Shown: positions 26,267 through 34,677 of the stretch, piece after piece
Layout of the letters: each line of letters begins with the position of its first letter
Position numbering within the stretch: position 1 is the first letter of the stretch
Assembly: GCF_030687145.1 (NCBI RefSeq)
Contig: NZ_CP117460.1
Span: 868,001 to 932,000, forward strand
Source of the DNA: Pseudomonas sp. FP1742
GTDB lineage: Bacteria > Pseudomonadota > Gammaproteobacteria > Pseudomonadales > Pseudomonadaceae
Direction: 5' to 3'
Length of the DNA: 64,000 nt
Program-made: the position numbers and the translations under genes
Notes under the pieces: generated by a model
The model's input: the letters and a program-made list of their open reading frames with translations, nothing else
Told to the model about the DNA's origin: nothing
Database searches by the model: none

Positions 26267-27523
26267 TCAGCGTATGGCAACCACTTTCCGATCGCTGCTT
26301 TCGATGGTTGCTGATACCGAGAGATTGCCGGTAGCTGCTCCCTGGATGTGTTCACTCCACCACTTCATCATCGGCCGTCTGCGCTCAATGTAGTCCGCTC
26401 GGTTATAGGCGCTACGAACCTCGTCCTTATCAACGTGGGCAAGCGCAACTTCGATTAGCTCAGGGTCCCATCCCTTTTCATTGAGGATAGTGCTCGCCAT
26501 TGAGCGCATTCCATGACTGACCAGGCGCCCTTCGAAGCCCATCCGTTTCAGCGCCATGTTGGCGGTCTGGCTGTTGCAATGGGTGCGCGGATTGCGGTCG
26601 GCGGGAAACACGTACTCCCTGTGTCCGCTATAGGGCTTGATGGTCTCCAGGAGCGCCAAAGCGTGTTCCGTGAGCGGGATGATGTGTGTGCGACGTTTCT
26701 TCATTCGCTCAGGTGGAATCGTCCAGATCTTCTTCTTGAGGTCGATGTCAGCCCATCGGGTGGTTGCAGCTTCTGCTGGCCGAGTCATCGTGTGGAGCTG
26801 CCACTCGATGAGGCATCGGGTGGTTCTTTTGATGCTGGCGTTGGCAATCGCCACCATGAGTTCATTGAGCTCATCGGGCGGCAATGCCGCCATGTTTTTC
26901 TTCTTTGGTTTTTTGAAGACCGATCGTATGCCGCTCAGGGGGTTGGCATGAATGAGTCCGTAGTTCACCCCGTAAGTCATGATTTCGTTGAGGCGTTGGG
27001 TCAGGCGCTTGACCGTTTCCAAGCTGCCTTTGGTCTCAAGTGGTTTAAGCAATTTGATGACCTGAGGAGCGCTGATTTCAGAAATTGGGGTCGCGTGTAG
27101 ATCCGGGAAGACGTGAAGCGTGAGCGATCGCCAAATATCTTCAGCGTAGGCGGTTGTCACTGAATCTTTCTTCAGTTCAAACCATGCCGTCGCCACGTTT
27201 TGAAAGGTGTGCTCTGTCGCAGCTTTTTTCGCTTGGCGATCTGCATCGCGTTGCTCTTTCGGGTCCAGTCCTTGGGCAACCAGCTCCCTGGCTTCAACCG
27301 TGCGTTTTCGCGCATTAGCCAGGCTGAGTTCCGGGAACGTCCCCAGTCCCATGTTGATCCGTTTCTTGGTCACGGGATGGATGTAGTTGAAATTCCAAAG
27401 CCTCGAACCGTTGGTTCGGACTCGTAACTGAAGGCCGTCACCGTCGGTCAATGTGTAGTCCTTGTCCTTGGGCTTGGCGGCTTTGATTTTCAGGTCTGAA
27501 AGGCGTGTGGCTCGGGCTCCCAT
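26267..27523 (-). CDS. Tyrosine integrase (DUF4102 type) of the ssrA island
   Basis: 418 residues. N-terminal DUF4102 arm-binding domain (LSDLKIKAAKPKDKDYTLTDGDGLQLRV), core-binding helices, and a catalytic domain with Arg in MTRPAEAATTRW, the H-x2-R motif LVSHGMRS, AHVDKDEVR and the nucleophile in SAYNRADY. ATG 27523 follows GGAG by 5 nt; the open frame extends to 27553. It is adjacent to and directed away from the tmRNA 3' end, as for CP4-57-like integrases that use ssrA. It probably catalyses island integration and excision. Confidence 0.92.
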   Translation of the reverse strand: MGARATRLSDLKIKAAKPKDKDYTLTDGDGLQLRVRTNGSRLWNFNYIHPVTKKRINMGLGTFPELSLANARKRTVEARELVAQGLDPKEQRDADRQAKKAATEHTFQNVATAWFELKKDSVTTAYAEDIWRSLTLHVFPDLHATPISEISAPQVIKLLKPLETKGSLETVKRLTQRLNEIMTYGVNYGLIHANPLSGIRSVFKKPKKKNMAALPPDELNELMVAIANASIKRTTRCLIEWQLHTMTRPAEAATTRWADIDLKKKIWTIPPERMKKRRTHIIPLTEHALALLETIKPYSGHREYVFPADRNPRTHCNSQTANMALKRMGFEGRLVSHGMRSMASTILNEKGWDPELIEVALAHVDKDEVRSAYNRADYIERRRPMMKWWSEHIQGAATGNLSVSATIESSDRKVVAIR

Positions 27524-27544
27524 GGGTACTCCAACGCTGTTTGT

Positions 27545-27592
27545 GTATTCCAAAATTTACCAGTCACGGGCTTGGAATACGCCTTGGAATAC
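27545..27592. repeat. TGGAATAC repeats next to integrase (arm-site candidate, right)
   Basis: Direct TGGAATAC copies at 27573-27580 and 27585-27592 (12-bp period) plus an inverted copy GTATTCCA at 27545-27552, between the integrase start and ssrA. They mirror the left-end pair at 11608-11627. Confidence 0.6.
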
Positions 27593-27673
27593 ATTTCAAA
27601 ATGGATCTGCCTGAAGCGCTGTGGAGCTCAATGGCCCTGAAACCCCCCTATTTACTGGATTTCAGGCACAAAA

Positions 27674-27695
27674 AAAGACGTCCGTGGACGTCTTT
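27674..27695 (-). terminator. ssrA terminator
   Basis: GACGTCC-GT-GGACGTC with flanking AAA/TTT; leftward RNA ends in a U run. It is immediately 3' of the tmRNA gene. Confidence 0.8.
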
Positions 27696-27706
27696 AGATG
27701 TTGAAG

Positions 27707-28100
27707 TGGTGGAGCCGGGGGGATTTGAACCCCCGTCCGCCAGTACTCCGCTGTCGGTACTACATGCGTAGCCGTGTCTATTAAGTTAACCCTCAGCGAC
27801 CCGACGGGCAGGGTGCTTTGGGCGAGTTGTGTAAGTTTTAGCCGCTTCGTCCACAACGTACTGCACGGCGATTCTGTTCTATATGACAATCACTTTGGGT
27901 TTACAGACATCCCCTGATGATTGCTGGACCCGAAGGTACCAGGAGGGAAGGGCTAAGGCTGCTTACGCAGCGAGAGCGTATTCCCCGTAGGTTTCGTCAT
28001 TGGCAACTATAGGAAGTTGCAACAGTGGATTTACGACTTCTGTTACCAAGTCGGCATGCACCTAAAGTTTCGCAACCGGCGTCGAATCCTAAACGGCCCC
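27707..28100 (-). ncRNA. ssrA: Transfer-messenger RNA (tmRNA)
   Basis: 394 nt. The 5' end GGGGCCGTTTAGGATTCGACGCCGG and 3' end (GGTTCAAATCCCC then GGCTCCACCA) form the tRNA-Ala-like domain; the first is given as GGGGCC then GATTCGACGCCGG. The tag frame (28004 down to 27963) encodes ANDETYGEYALAA followed by TAA. tmRNA rescues stalled ribosomes together with SmpB, encoded at 37557-38039 in this window. The island integrase and TGGAATAC repeats adjoin its 3' end, which acts as the presumed attachment site and remains intact. Confidence 0.97.
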
Positions 28101-28197
28101 GAACCTGCTGTGTGTAACCAGCAGGCAAGCACAGTGTACGCCAATGCGCGCGGCGAGTCGACCTTCTGTCCTTACCTGCGTGTTATCTGGCCCGGCC

Positions 28198-28473
28198 CTA
28201 ATGGCTATTCATGTGGCTTTGAATGTCCTGCAGCGCTTGCTGCGTCAGAGAAACACACTCCCTGTCGTTGTTGGAGGCGTGGGCGGCCTTGGCTTGTTCG
28301 GCTTTGGTGACGACAGCGCCTTTGGTGGCGGCGTCCAGCGTGGTAGCGCTGGACAGCTTGCTGTTGACTTCCTGCAGCTTCATTACGCATTGATCGCTAT
28401 CGTTTGAGGCGTATGCGGAGGAGGCCAGCATTGTTGCAGCGATGAGCAGTCCAGCCAGGGCGGAACGCTTCAT
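28198..28473 (-). CDS. Small secreted helical protein
   Basis: 91 residues with a Sec signal peptide MKRSALAGLLIAATMLASSAYA, predicted cleavage after Ala22. The mature part is short, alpha-helical and alanine-rich, with two cysteines (QCVMK and RECVS) that could form a disulfide in the periplasm. AGGAG lies 6 nt before ATG 28473. No family recognised; a stand-alone gene just upstream of ssrA on the same strand. Confidence 0.75.
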   Translation of the reverse strand: MKRSALAGLLIAATMLASSAYASNDSDQCVMKLQEVNSKLSSATTLDAATKGAVVTKAEQAKAAHASNNDRECVSLTQQALQDIQSHMNSH

Positions 28474-28651
28474 GGGTATCTCCTGGAACGGGGGTGGGGA
28501 TGGGCCACGCTGATCGGGGCTTAACAAATGGACTGTGATGGCGTGCAAGGGTTCTGTTTATGCTGGCGATGGGGTGAAAGATTTTTTCGGGAGGCGGGTG
28601 CGAAAAAGGGGCAAAAATGCCTGAAGCCAGTCAGTTAAGAACACCTCGGAA

Positions 28652-28745
28652 CCTGTGGGGGCGGGCTTGCCCGCGAAAGCGGTGTGTCGGGCAATATCAA
28701 TGTTGATTGTGCTGCCGTCTTCGCGGGCAAGCCCGCTCCCACAGG
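28652..28745. repeat. Inverted pair of REP elements
   Basis: CCTGTGGGGGCGGGCTTGCC and its inverted counterpart GGCAAGCCCGCTCCCACAGG, each with an adjoining CGCGAA/TTCGCG, form a typical Pseudomonas REP doublet. It lies after the stop of the dld gene. Confidence 0.9.
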
Positions 28746-28757
28746 GATTGCGTTTAA

Positions 28758-31583
28758 CTAACTGGCATTGGGTAAAAACGCTCTGGCCCGGGTCACCCGA
28801 TCCACCAGGTAGACCAGCCCGTGATAGTCAATTCCACCGTGTTGCGTCAGACCGATCTCACAAGTGCGGCTGGTGGAAATCCCTTCGCTGCATTGCTGAA
28901 CTGCGTCTTTCAGCGTGCGTAACGAATGCGCGTTCAGTTCCGGCGTGGTAAAGCCCTTGTCCCCGGCAAAACCGCAGCAGTGAATGCCTTCCGGAATGAC
29001 CACGTTGTGACTGCACTTGCGCGCCAGATCGATCAACGCCTGGCTCTCGCCGAGGTGCTGAGTGCTGCATGTGACATGCACCGCGATCGGCGCTTCCTGC
29101 GGGGTGAAGTCCAGTCGATCCATCAAATGCGTACGAATGAAACGCACCGGGTCATACAGGTCCAGCCGCACGTCGCCCAGGTCCTGAACCAGTCGCAAGG
29201 TGCAGGGGCTGGTGTCGCAGTAGATCGGGTCGAGCCCGCCACGGCTGGCGTGCAGCAGTGCGCCGATCAGCTCCTGGCGTTTGTGTTCGGCCTGTTCGGC
29301 ATAGCCCTTGGAGGCGAATGGCTGGCCACAGCAAAGGCTGTCCTGATTGTCTGGAAAGACGACCTGATAACCGGCCTTTTCCAGCAGGCCACGGGTTTTG
29401 TCGTACAGCGACATTTGCTCTTTATCACCCGCCGCCGGGCCCATGACCCGCGACACGCAGGCCGCGAGGTACACCACCCGAGGGCGTTCGTCCGACACGC
29501 TCGGGCTGAAGCGAATGGCCTTTTCCGGTTGAGGCATGGCGTCGGTCCATTGCGGGACCTGGCCTTTGGATAAGCGCGTCAACGTTGCCGACAGTTTTGC
29601 CAGGCGTGGTGCCCCCAACAGCATCCGCGCACCGTTGGCGACATGCAGGGTGAAGCGCGCGCCTTGCAACGCAGTGGCGAAATTGCCTTCAATCCAGTTG
29701 GCGGTTTTCGTATGGGTCGCGTTACGGCCACGGAGCTTTTTCACCAGCTCGCCGGTGTTGATGCCTACAGGGCAACGTTGTGCACACAGGCCCGTGGCGG
29801 CGCATGTATCGATGCCCTGGTATTCGTAGGCTTGCTCCAGTTCGGCGGTGTCTATGCCGGCGCGCTTCTTCGCCTGGATGTCGCGCCAGATCACGATGCG
29901 CTGACGTGGGCTCAAGGTCAGGCCTTTCGACGGGCACACTGGTTCGCAGAAACCGCATTCGATGCACTTATCCACAATCTCGTCGGCGGCCGGCAACGGT
30001 TTCAGATGTTTGAGGTGGATCTGCGGATCGTCGCTGAGCACCACGTCTGGGTTGAGGATGCCGTTGGGGTCGAGCAGGCGCTTGAGCTGCCACATCAACT
30101 GGTAGGCGTCGCTGCCCCATTCCAGTTCGACGAAGGGCGCCATGTTGCGACCGGTGCCGTGTTCGGCCTTCAGCGAACCGCCGAATTCCACGGCCACCAA
30201 CTGCGCCACGTCGTCCATGAACGCCTGGTAGCGTGCGACTTCTTCCGCGCTGTTGAAGCCTTGGGTGAAGACGAAGTGCAGATTGCCTTCCAGGGCGTGT
30301 CCGAAAAGGATCGCTTCGTCGTAGTGATGTTTGTCGAACAGCTCGATCAAGCGGTTCACGCCGATGGCCAGTTGTTCCACCGGGAAGGTCACGTCTTCGA
30401 TGATCACCGTGGTGCCGGTTTTGCGCACCGCGCCGACGGCGGGGAAGGTGTCTTTGCGGATCGCCCAGAGCCGGGCGTTTTCCACCGGGTCTTCGGTGAA
30501 GTCGACTTGTTTCTCTACCGGAAAGCCGGTCAACGACGCCATGATCTGCGCCAGTTGTTCCTGCAGCAAAGTGGAAGAGGCCGCGCGGGATTCGATCAGC
30601 AGGGCGCAGGCGTTAGCCGACAGTTGTTGTACGAAAGCCGGCATGCCGGGCTTGTCCTGCACTGAGCGCAGGCTGCGACGGTCCAGCAGTTCCACGGCCG
30701 ACACTGGTTGGCTTTTCAGGACGGAAACCGCGTTGCAGCAGGTTTCCACGTCCGGGAACACAATCAGCGCCGATGCCTTGTTCGGGTGATCGATCACTGT
30801 GTCGTAGGTCACCGCGCTGATAAACCCGAGCGTGCCTTCGGAACCCACCAGCAAGTGGCTCAAGATATCCACAGGCTCGTCGAAGTCCACCAGGGCATTA
30901 AGTGACAGCCCGGTGGTATTTTTCAGACGGTATTTGTGGCGAATTTTCGCAGCCAGTTCAGCATTGGCGCGGGTCTCGCGGCCCAGTGTCGCCAGACGTT
31001 CAAGCAGTTCGGCGTGGCTCTCCCGGAACGTGGCCACACTGGCGGCGTCTTCGGTATCGAGACGGCTGCCATCGGCCAGCACCAGACGAATCCCGGCCAG
31101 GGTGTGATAAGTATTTTGCGCCGTGCCGCAGCACATGCCACTGGCATTGTTGGCGACGATGCCGCCGATTTTGCAGGCGTTGATCGACGCCGGATCCGGA
31201 CCGATCTTGCGTCCGAACGGTGCCAGCCAGGCGTTGGCCTGGGCGCCGATCACACCCGGTTGCAGGCGGATTTGCGTACCCTGGCCACGGATCTCGCGAC
31301 CGTTCCAATTATCCCCCAGCACGATCAGCACCGAGTCACTGATGGCCTGGCCGGACAGGCTGGTGCCGGCGGCACGGAAGGTCACGGGGACGTGGTCCCG
31401 TTGCGCCAGTTTGAGCAGCGCCACTACTTCGTCTTCGGACTCGACGCGGATCACCAGTTTTGGAATCAGCCGATAGAAACTGGCGTCGGTGCCGAAGGCC
31501 AGGGTCGACAGCGGATCGTCGAAACGTCGTGCTTCAGGAATCAGTTGCTGCGCATCGCGCAGAAAAGTCGCCGGTAGACTCAT
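28758..31583 (-). CDS. dld: D-lactate dehydrogenase, FAD and Fe-S (Dld-II type)
   Basis: 941 residues. FAD-binding PCMH domain in the first 230 residues (VTFRAAGTSLSGQ, KIGGIVANNASGMCCG), FAD-oxidase C-terminal domain, then a ferredoxin-like region with CIECGFCEPVCP and CAATGLCAQRCP and two CCG-type segments (CCGQPFASKG, CCGFAGDKG). This is the Dld-II/Ykg-type fusion that oxidises D-lactate to pyruvate at the membrane, feeding quinones. ATG 31583 overlaps the lutC stop (ATGA) and follows GGAGGA; the longer open frame to 31712 is not used. It is the last gene of the lactate operon. Confidence 0.9.
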   Translation of the reverse strand: MSLPATFLRDAQQLIPEARRFDDPLSTLAFGTDASFYRLIPKLVIRVESEDEVVALLKLAQRDHVPVTFRAAGTSLSGQAISDSVLIVLGDNWNGREIRGQGTQIRLQPGVIGAQANAWLAPFGRKIGPDPASINACKIGGIVANNASGMCCGTAQNTYHTLAGIRLVLADGSRLDTEDAASVATFRESHAELLERLATLGRETRANAELAAKIRHKYRLKNTTGLSLNALVDFDEPVDILSHLLVGSEGTLGFISAVTYDTVIDHPNKASALIVFPDVETCCNAVSVLKSQPVSAVELLDRRSLRSVQDKPGMPAFVQQLSANACALLIESRAASSTLLQEQLAQIMASLTGFPVEKQVDFTEDPVENARLWAIRKDTFPAVGAVRKTGTTVIIEDVTFPVEQLAIGVNRLIELFDKHHYDEAILFGHALEGNLHFVFTQGFNSAEEVARYQAFMDDVAQLVAVEFGGSLKAEHGTGRNMAPFVELEWGSDAYQLMWQLKRLLDPNGILNPDVVLSDDPQIHLKHLKPLPAADEIVDKCIECGFCEPVCPSKGLTLSPRQRIVIWRDIQAKKRAGIDTAELEQAYEYQGIDTCAATGLCAQRCPVGINTGELVKKLRGRNATHTKTANWIEGNFATALQGARFTLHVANGARMLLGAPRLAKLSATLTRLSKGQVPQWTDAMPQPEKAIRFSPSVSDERPRVVYLAACVSRVMGPAAGDKEQMSLYDKTRGLLEKAGYQVVFPDNQDSLCCGQPFASKGYAEQAEHKRQELIGALLHASRGGLDPIYCDTSPCTLRLVQDLGDVRLDLYDPVRFIRTHLMDRLDFTPQEAPIAVHVTCSTQHLGESQALIDLARKCSHNVVIPEGIHCCGFAGDKGFTTPELNAHSLRTLKDAVQQCSEGISTSRTCEIGLTQHGGIDYHGLVYLVDRVTRARAFLPNAS

Positions 31584-32251
31584 TGGTCCTCCAGGATCAG
31601 AACCACCAAGTCTTTCGGGCCGTGGGCTCCATAAGCCAGCACTTGCTCGATGTCGGCAGTCTTTGACGGGCCGGACACCAGCAAGGCGTTGGTCGGCATG
31701 CCTTGGGCCCATTCGAATTCCTGCTGCACCTGATAGAAGTTGTCGCGGATTTCACTGGCCTTGAGCAGGGCAAAATGCACTGGCGGCACCAGGCTCATCA
31801 AGCGCGGTTCTTCTCGCGTCGGCCAGAGAATCAGGCTGCCGGTCGCGGCGATCGCACCGAGGGTGGTGGTCAGGCTGGCCGGGGTGTCGTTGAACAGCTC
31901 GGCTTTCCATTCCTCGACCGGGCGGTTGTAGGCTTTGAGCGCTGGCAGGCCAGGATTTTTCGCCCAATGCTCGGTGATGCGTTGCCCGTGGGGCGTCGTC
32001 GGCGCAATCAGCAGGCTCGGCAACTGGCGATCCCGCAGCAGTTGCGCGAGCAATTCGGGCCAGCCTTCCTTGGACGTCAGATGGATTTCGGTATGCACCG
32101 CTTCCATCAGTTTGCGCAGTTGCGGGATGCGTTGTTCCGGCGTGTAGGTGTAGGGCTCGGTCAGCAGTTCGACATCGAAGTTGTCAGCCACCGGTGTGGT
32201 GCCCGTCAGACTGTTGCGCAACTTGGCGAGGATATTTTGTTTGGCGCTCAT
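31580..32251 (-). CDS. lutC: L-lactate utilisation protein LutC (LldG)
   Basis: 223 residues, a LUD domain protein: TGSLILWPTREEPRLMSLVPPVHFALL and ALLVSGPSKTADIE are characteristic. It is the third component of the LutABC (LldEFG) iron-sulfur L-lactate oxidase complex. ATG 32251 overlaps the lutB stop by one base (TGATG), so translation is coupled; a TTG one codon upstream also exists. Confidence 0.92.
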   Translation of the reverse strand: MSAKQNILAKLRNSLTGTTPVADNFDVELLTEPYTYTPEQRIPQLRKLMEAVHTEIHLTSKEGWPELLAQLLRDRQLPSLLIAPTTPHGQRITEHWAKNPGLPALKAYNRPVEEWKAELFNDTPASLTTTLGAIAATGSLILWPTREEPRLMSLVPPVHFALLKASEIRDNFYQVQQEFEWAQGMPTNALLVSGPSKTADIEQVLAYGAHGPKDLVVLILEDQ

Positions 32252-33705
32252 CAACGGTCCCCCTGTTTGGCCAGATGCTCGCGGGTCATGTCATGCAGTG
32301 AGCGGGCCGCGGGTTTCGGTGCGCTGTGGTTCTGGGTCCATGGGCCGACGTTGTTCGGTGTCAGCGCTCGCAGGCGAGTGGCGAAGAAGCCGAACAGGCG
32401 ATAAAGCGTTGGCGAACTGTTGAGCCTGGCCCAGGCGTTCCAGATAAACCGTTCTTTGCGCGAGTACTTGCTGCCCTGACCGCGCATCACTTGATGGGGG
32501 CTGTCCGGGGCTTTGACGTTCTCTTCCCGCAGGCGACGCAGTAATGCGGGGATCGGAATTTTTACCGGGCAGACTTCACCGCAGGCGCCGCACAACGAAG
32601 ATGCACTCGGGTGGTCGGGGACTTTCGCCAGGCCGACCATGTGCGGGGTGATGATTTTTCCGATAGGCCCAGGGTAAACCTCGCCGTAGGCATGGCCGCC
32701 GATTCGGGTGTAGACCGGGCAATGATTCATACAGGCGCCGCAGCGGATGCAGTTCAGGGTCTGGCGCAATTCGCTGTCGGCAAACGCCTGGCTGCGACCG
32801 TTGTCTAGCAGTACCAGGTGCACTTCCTGTGGGCCGTCGAGTTCATGTTCCTTGCGCGGGCCGGAGATCATGTTGACGTAGGTGGTGATCGGGATGCCCA
32901 GGGCCGAGCGGGTCAGCAGCGACAGGAGTGGGACCACGTCGCGCAGGTTTTCCACGACCTTTTCGATGCCGGTGACGGCGATGTGCACTGGCGGCACCGT
33001 GGTGGTCATGCGGCCGTTGCCTTCGTTTTCCACCAGCAGCAAGGTGCCGGTTTCGGCCACGGCGAAGTTGACGCCGGAGACGCCAATGTCGGCTTCGAAG
33101 AATTTCTGCCGCAAGACCTTGCGACCGATCTGAATGAGTTGGTCAACGTCCTTGGTGTACTCCACGCCGAGTTTGTCGTGGAACAAGGACGCGACCTGAC
33201 CGGCATTCTTGTGGATCGCCGGCATAATGATGTGTGAAGGCTTCTCGTGGTCGAGCTGGACGATGTATTCCCCCATGTCCGACTCCAGGCATTCAATGCC
33301 TTGAGCCTCGAGGACATGGTTCATCTCCATCTCTTCGCTGACCATCGATTTGCCCTTGATCACTTGCCGCCCCTCGTGAGCGCGGATGATCGACAAGACG
33401 ATGCCGTTGGCTTCGTCCACCGTTTCCGCCCAGTGCACTGTCACACCGTTGCGGGTCAGGTTCTGTTCAAGCTGCTCGAGCAGGTCGGGCAGCTTGGATA
33501 ATGCACGGGCGCGGACCGCATTACCCAGCGCTCGCAAATGTTCTCTTTCATGGGCATCGCTGAAGGACGCTGCCCGTTTGCTCATCAGTGAATCCATCGC
33601 GCTGCGAAAGTTGTTTCGCAGTTGCGTGTCAGCCAAAGCCTTGTGAGCCCGGCTGCGGAAATCTTCTTCTACGGCAACCGTAGGAATAATCGTGGAGCTG
33701 CTCAT
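32251..33705 (-). CDS. lutB: L-lactate utilisation Fe-S protein LutB (LldF)
   Basis: 484 residues. LUD domain in the first 300 residues (AETGTLLLVENEGNGRMTTT), then two [4Fe-4S] motifs, CIRCGACMNHCPVY and CGACGEVCPVKIPIP, and a C-terminal LutB tail. ATG 33705 follows GGAGGTG and overlaps the lutA stop as ATGA; upstream in-frame codons to 33810 are inside lutA. Part of the L-lactate oxidising complex that passes electrons to the respiratory chain. Confidence 0.93.
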   Translation of the reverse strand: MSSSTIIPTVAVEEDFRSRAHKALADTQLRNNFRSAMDSLMSKRAASFSDAHEREHLRALGNAVRARALSKLPDLLEQLEQNLTRNGVTVHWAETVDEANGIVLSIIRAHEGRQVIKGKSMVSEEMEMNHVLEAQGIECLESDMGEYIVQLDHEKPSHIIMPAIHKNAGQVASLFHDKLGVEYTKDVDQLIQIGRKVLRQKFFEADIGVSGVNFAVAETGTLLLVENEGNGRMTTTVPPVHIAVTGIEKVVENLRDVVPLLSLLTRSALGIPITTYVNMISGPRKEHELDGPQEVHLVLLDNGRSQAFADSELRQTLNCIRCGACMNHCPVYTRIGGHAYGEVYPGPIGKIITPHMVGLAKVPDHPSASSLCGACGEVCPVKIPIPALLRRLREENVKAPDSPHQVMRGQGSKYSRKERFIWNAWARLNSSPTLYRLFGFFATRLRALTPNNVGPWTQNHSAPKPAARSLHDMTREHLAKQGDR

Positions 33706-34526
33706 CGGGCACCTCCGGTACGCTGCCAAAGGAAGCTGGCCAGATGCTGACCGCGCAACGCTTCCTGTTGTTTCTCCAGCGAGCCGTTGATGTTCATCAG
33801 GCAACCGCAATCGGCACTGAGTACCTTGTGCGCACCGGATTCCTTCAACGCACGGGTCTTGTCAGCCACCATCGCACCGGAAATATCCGGCATACGGACG
33901 CTGAAAGTCCCACCAAAGCCACAGCATTCACTTTCGTGGCTGTGGTCGACTCGCTCCACGTTGCTCAGCTGCGCCAACAACTCACGGCCATGCAGGTGGG
34001 TGTTCATTTCACGGCGTGCCGAGCACGACGTGTGCAGCGCCACTTTCACCGGTTCGCCGCTGTCCTTGAGCTGCACCTTGCAGACAAACAGCAGGAACTC
34101 GGCGAGTTCGTAAGTCCGTGCCGCGAGGGCCTGGACCTGTTGCAGCGTTTGCGGCTCGTCCTTGAACAGGTCGGCATAGTGTTCGCGCAACATGCCCGCG
34201 CAAGAGCCCGACGGCACCACCACCGGATAATCCCCGGCAAACAACGCCAGTTGCGAGCGCGCCACGGTCCGGGCCTGTTCGGTGTAACCCGAGGTGTAGG
34301 CCGGTTGCCCGCAGCAGCTCTGCCCTTGCGGGTATTCGACACGAATGCCCTCGCGTTCCAGCAGGTGGATCGCGTCCATCCCGGCTTCGGGGTAGAACAG
34401 ATCCACCACGCAGGTTCCGAACAGGTACACCCGTGACGGTTTTTCGCTGGGGTATTGCCGAGGTTCGGGCAGTGGCGGGGCGACGCGGGTCGCGTTCGGC
34501 ACAGCGTTGTAAAAAAGCTCGCTCAT
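33702..34526 (-). CDS. lutA: L-lactate utilisation protein LutA (LldE)
   Basis: 274 residues with two CCG domains: YLFGTCVVDLFYPEAG...SCCGQPAYTSGY and ALHTSCSARREMNTH...ECCGFGGTFSVRMP. These cysteines bind the heterodisulfide-reductase-like cluster of LldE/LutA. Its stop overlaps the lutB start. A 151-nt gap with two hairpins separates it from lldP upstream. Confidence 0.93.
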   Translation of the reverse strand: MSELFYNAVPNATRVAPPLPEPRQYPSEKPSRVYLFGTCVVDLFYPEAGMDAIHLLEREGIRVEYPQGQSCCGQPAYTSGYTEQARTVARSQLALFAGDYPVVVPSGSCAGMLREHYADLFKDEPQTLQQVQALAARTYELAEFLLFVCKVQLKDSGEPVKVALHTSCSARREMNTHLHGRELLAQLSNVERVDHSHESECCGFGGTFSVRMPDISGAMVADKTRALKESGAHKVLSADCGCLMNINGSLEKQQEALRGQHLASFLWQRTGGAR

Positions 34527-34566
34527 CAGGCGTGTCTCCGGGTGGTCCCGGTTATCCGTCCGCTGA

Positions 34567-34651
34567 GGCTGCTGAATATAGAGAGAGAAGCTTTCAGCAG
34601 CCTTGCAGACCCGGTTGTGAATAGCTGACGCCGGGGCTGTAGCCCGGCGTC
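34567..34651. promoter_or_regulatory. Two hairpins in the lldP-lutA gap
   Basis: GGCTGCTGA/TCAGCAGCC (34567-34603) and GACGCCGGG/CCCGGCGTC (34627-34651). The second is followed by T6 only on the plus strand, so in the leftward operon it is not a classical terminator; both could instead be transcript stabilising or processing structures, lowering lut expression relative to lldP or protecting its 3' end. Confidence 0.5.
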
Positions 34652-34677
34652 GGTTTTTTCCGTGTGGCGTGTAGTGC

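Larger units (their letters stand above)
11538..27709. mobile_element. Genomic island integrated at the 3' end of ssrA
   Basis: Boundaries are inferred from a tyrosine integrase gene (26267-27523) abutting the tmRNA 3' end at 27707, a degenerate copy of that 3' end at 11533-11555, paired TGGAATAC repeats near both ends (11608-11627 and 27573-27592), AT-richer composition than the flanks, and accessory gene content. Cargo: GIY-YIG gene, Septu-like pair A, IS1182-type element, Septu-like pair B, Panacea-type toxin-antitoxin, OLD nuclease plus GIY-YIG gene, small membrane protein, STY4528-like replication protein, integrase. Conjugation genes are absent, so it is probably a non-autonomous remnant. 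The left boundary is the less certain one. Confidence 0.75.

Noticed and set aside
27662..27889. Protein ORF over the tmRNA
   Set aside because: The sequence is fully explained by ssrA.
34627..34660. Terminator of the lldP message
   Set aside because: The T run lies on the plus strand, the wrong side for the leftward operon; it is kept only as a hairpin.
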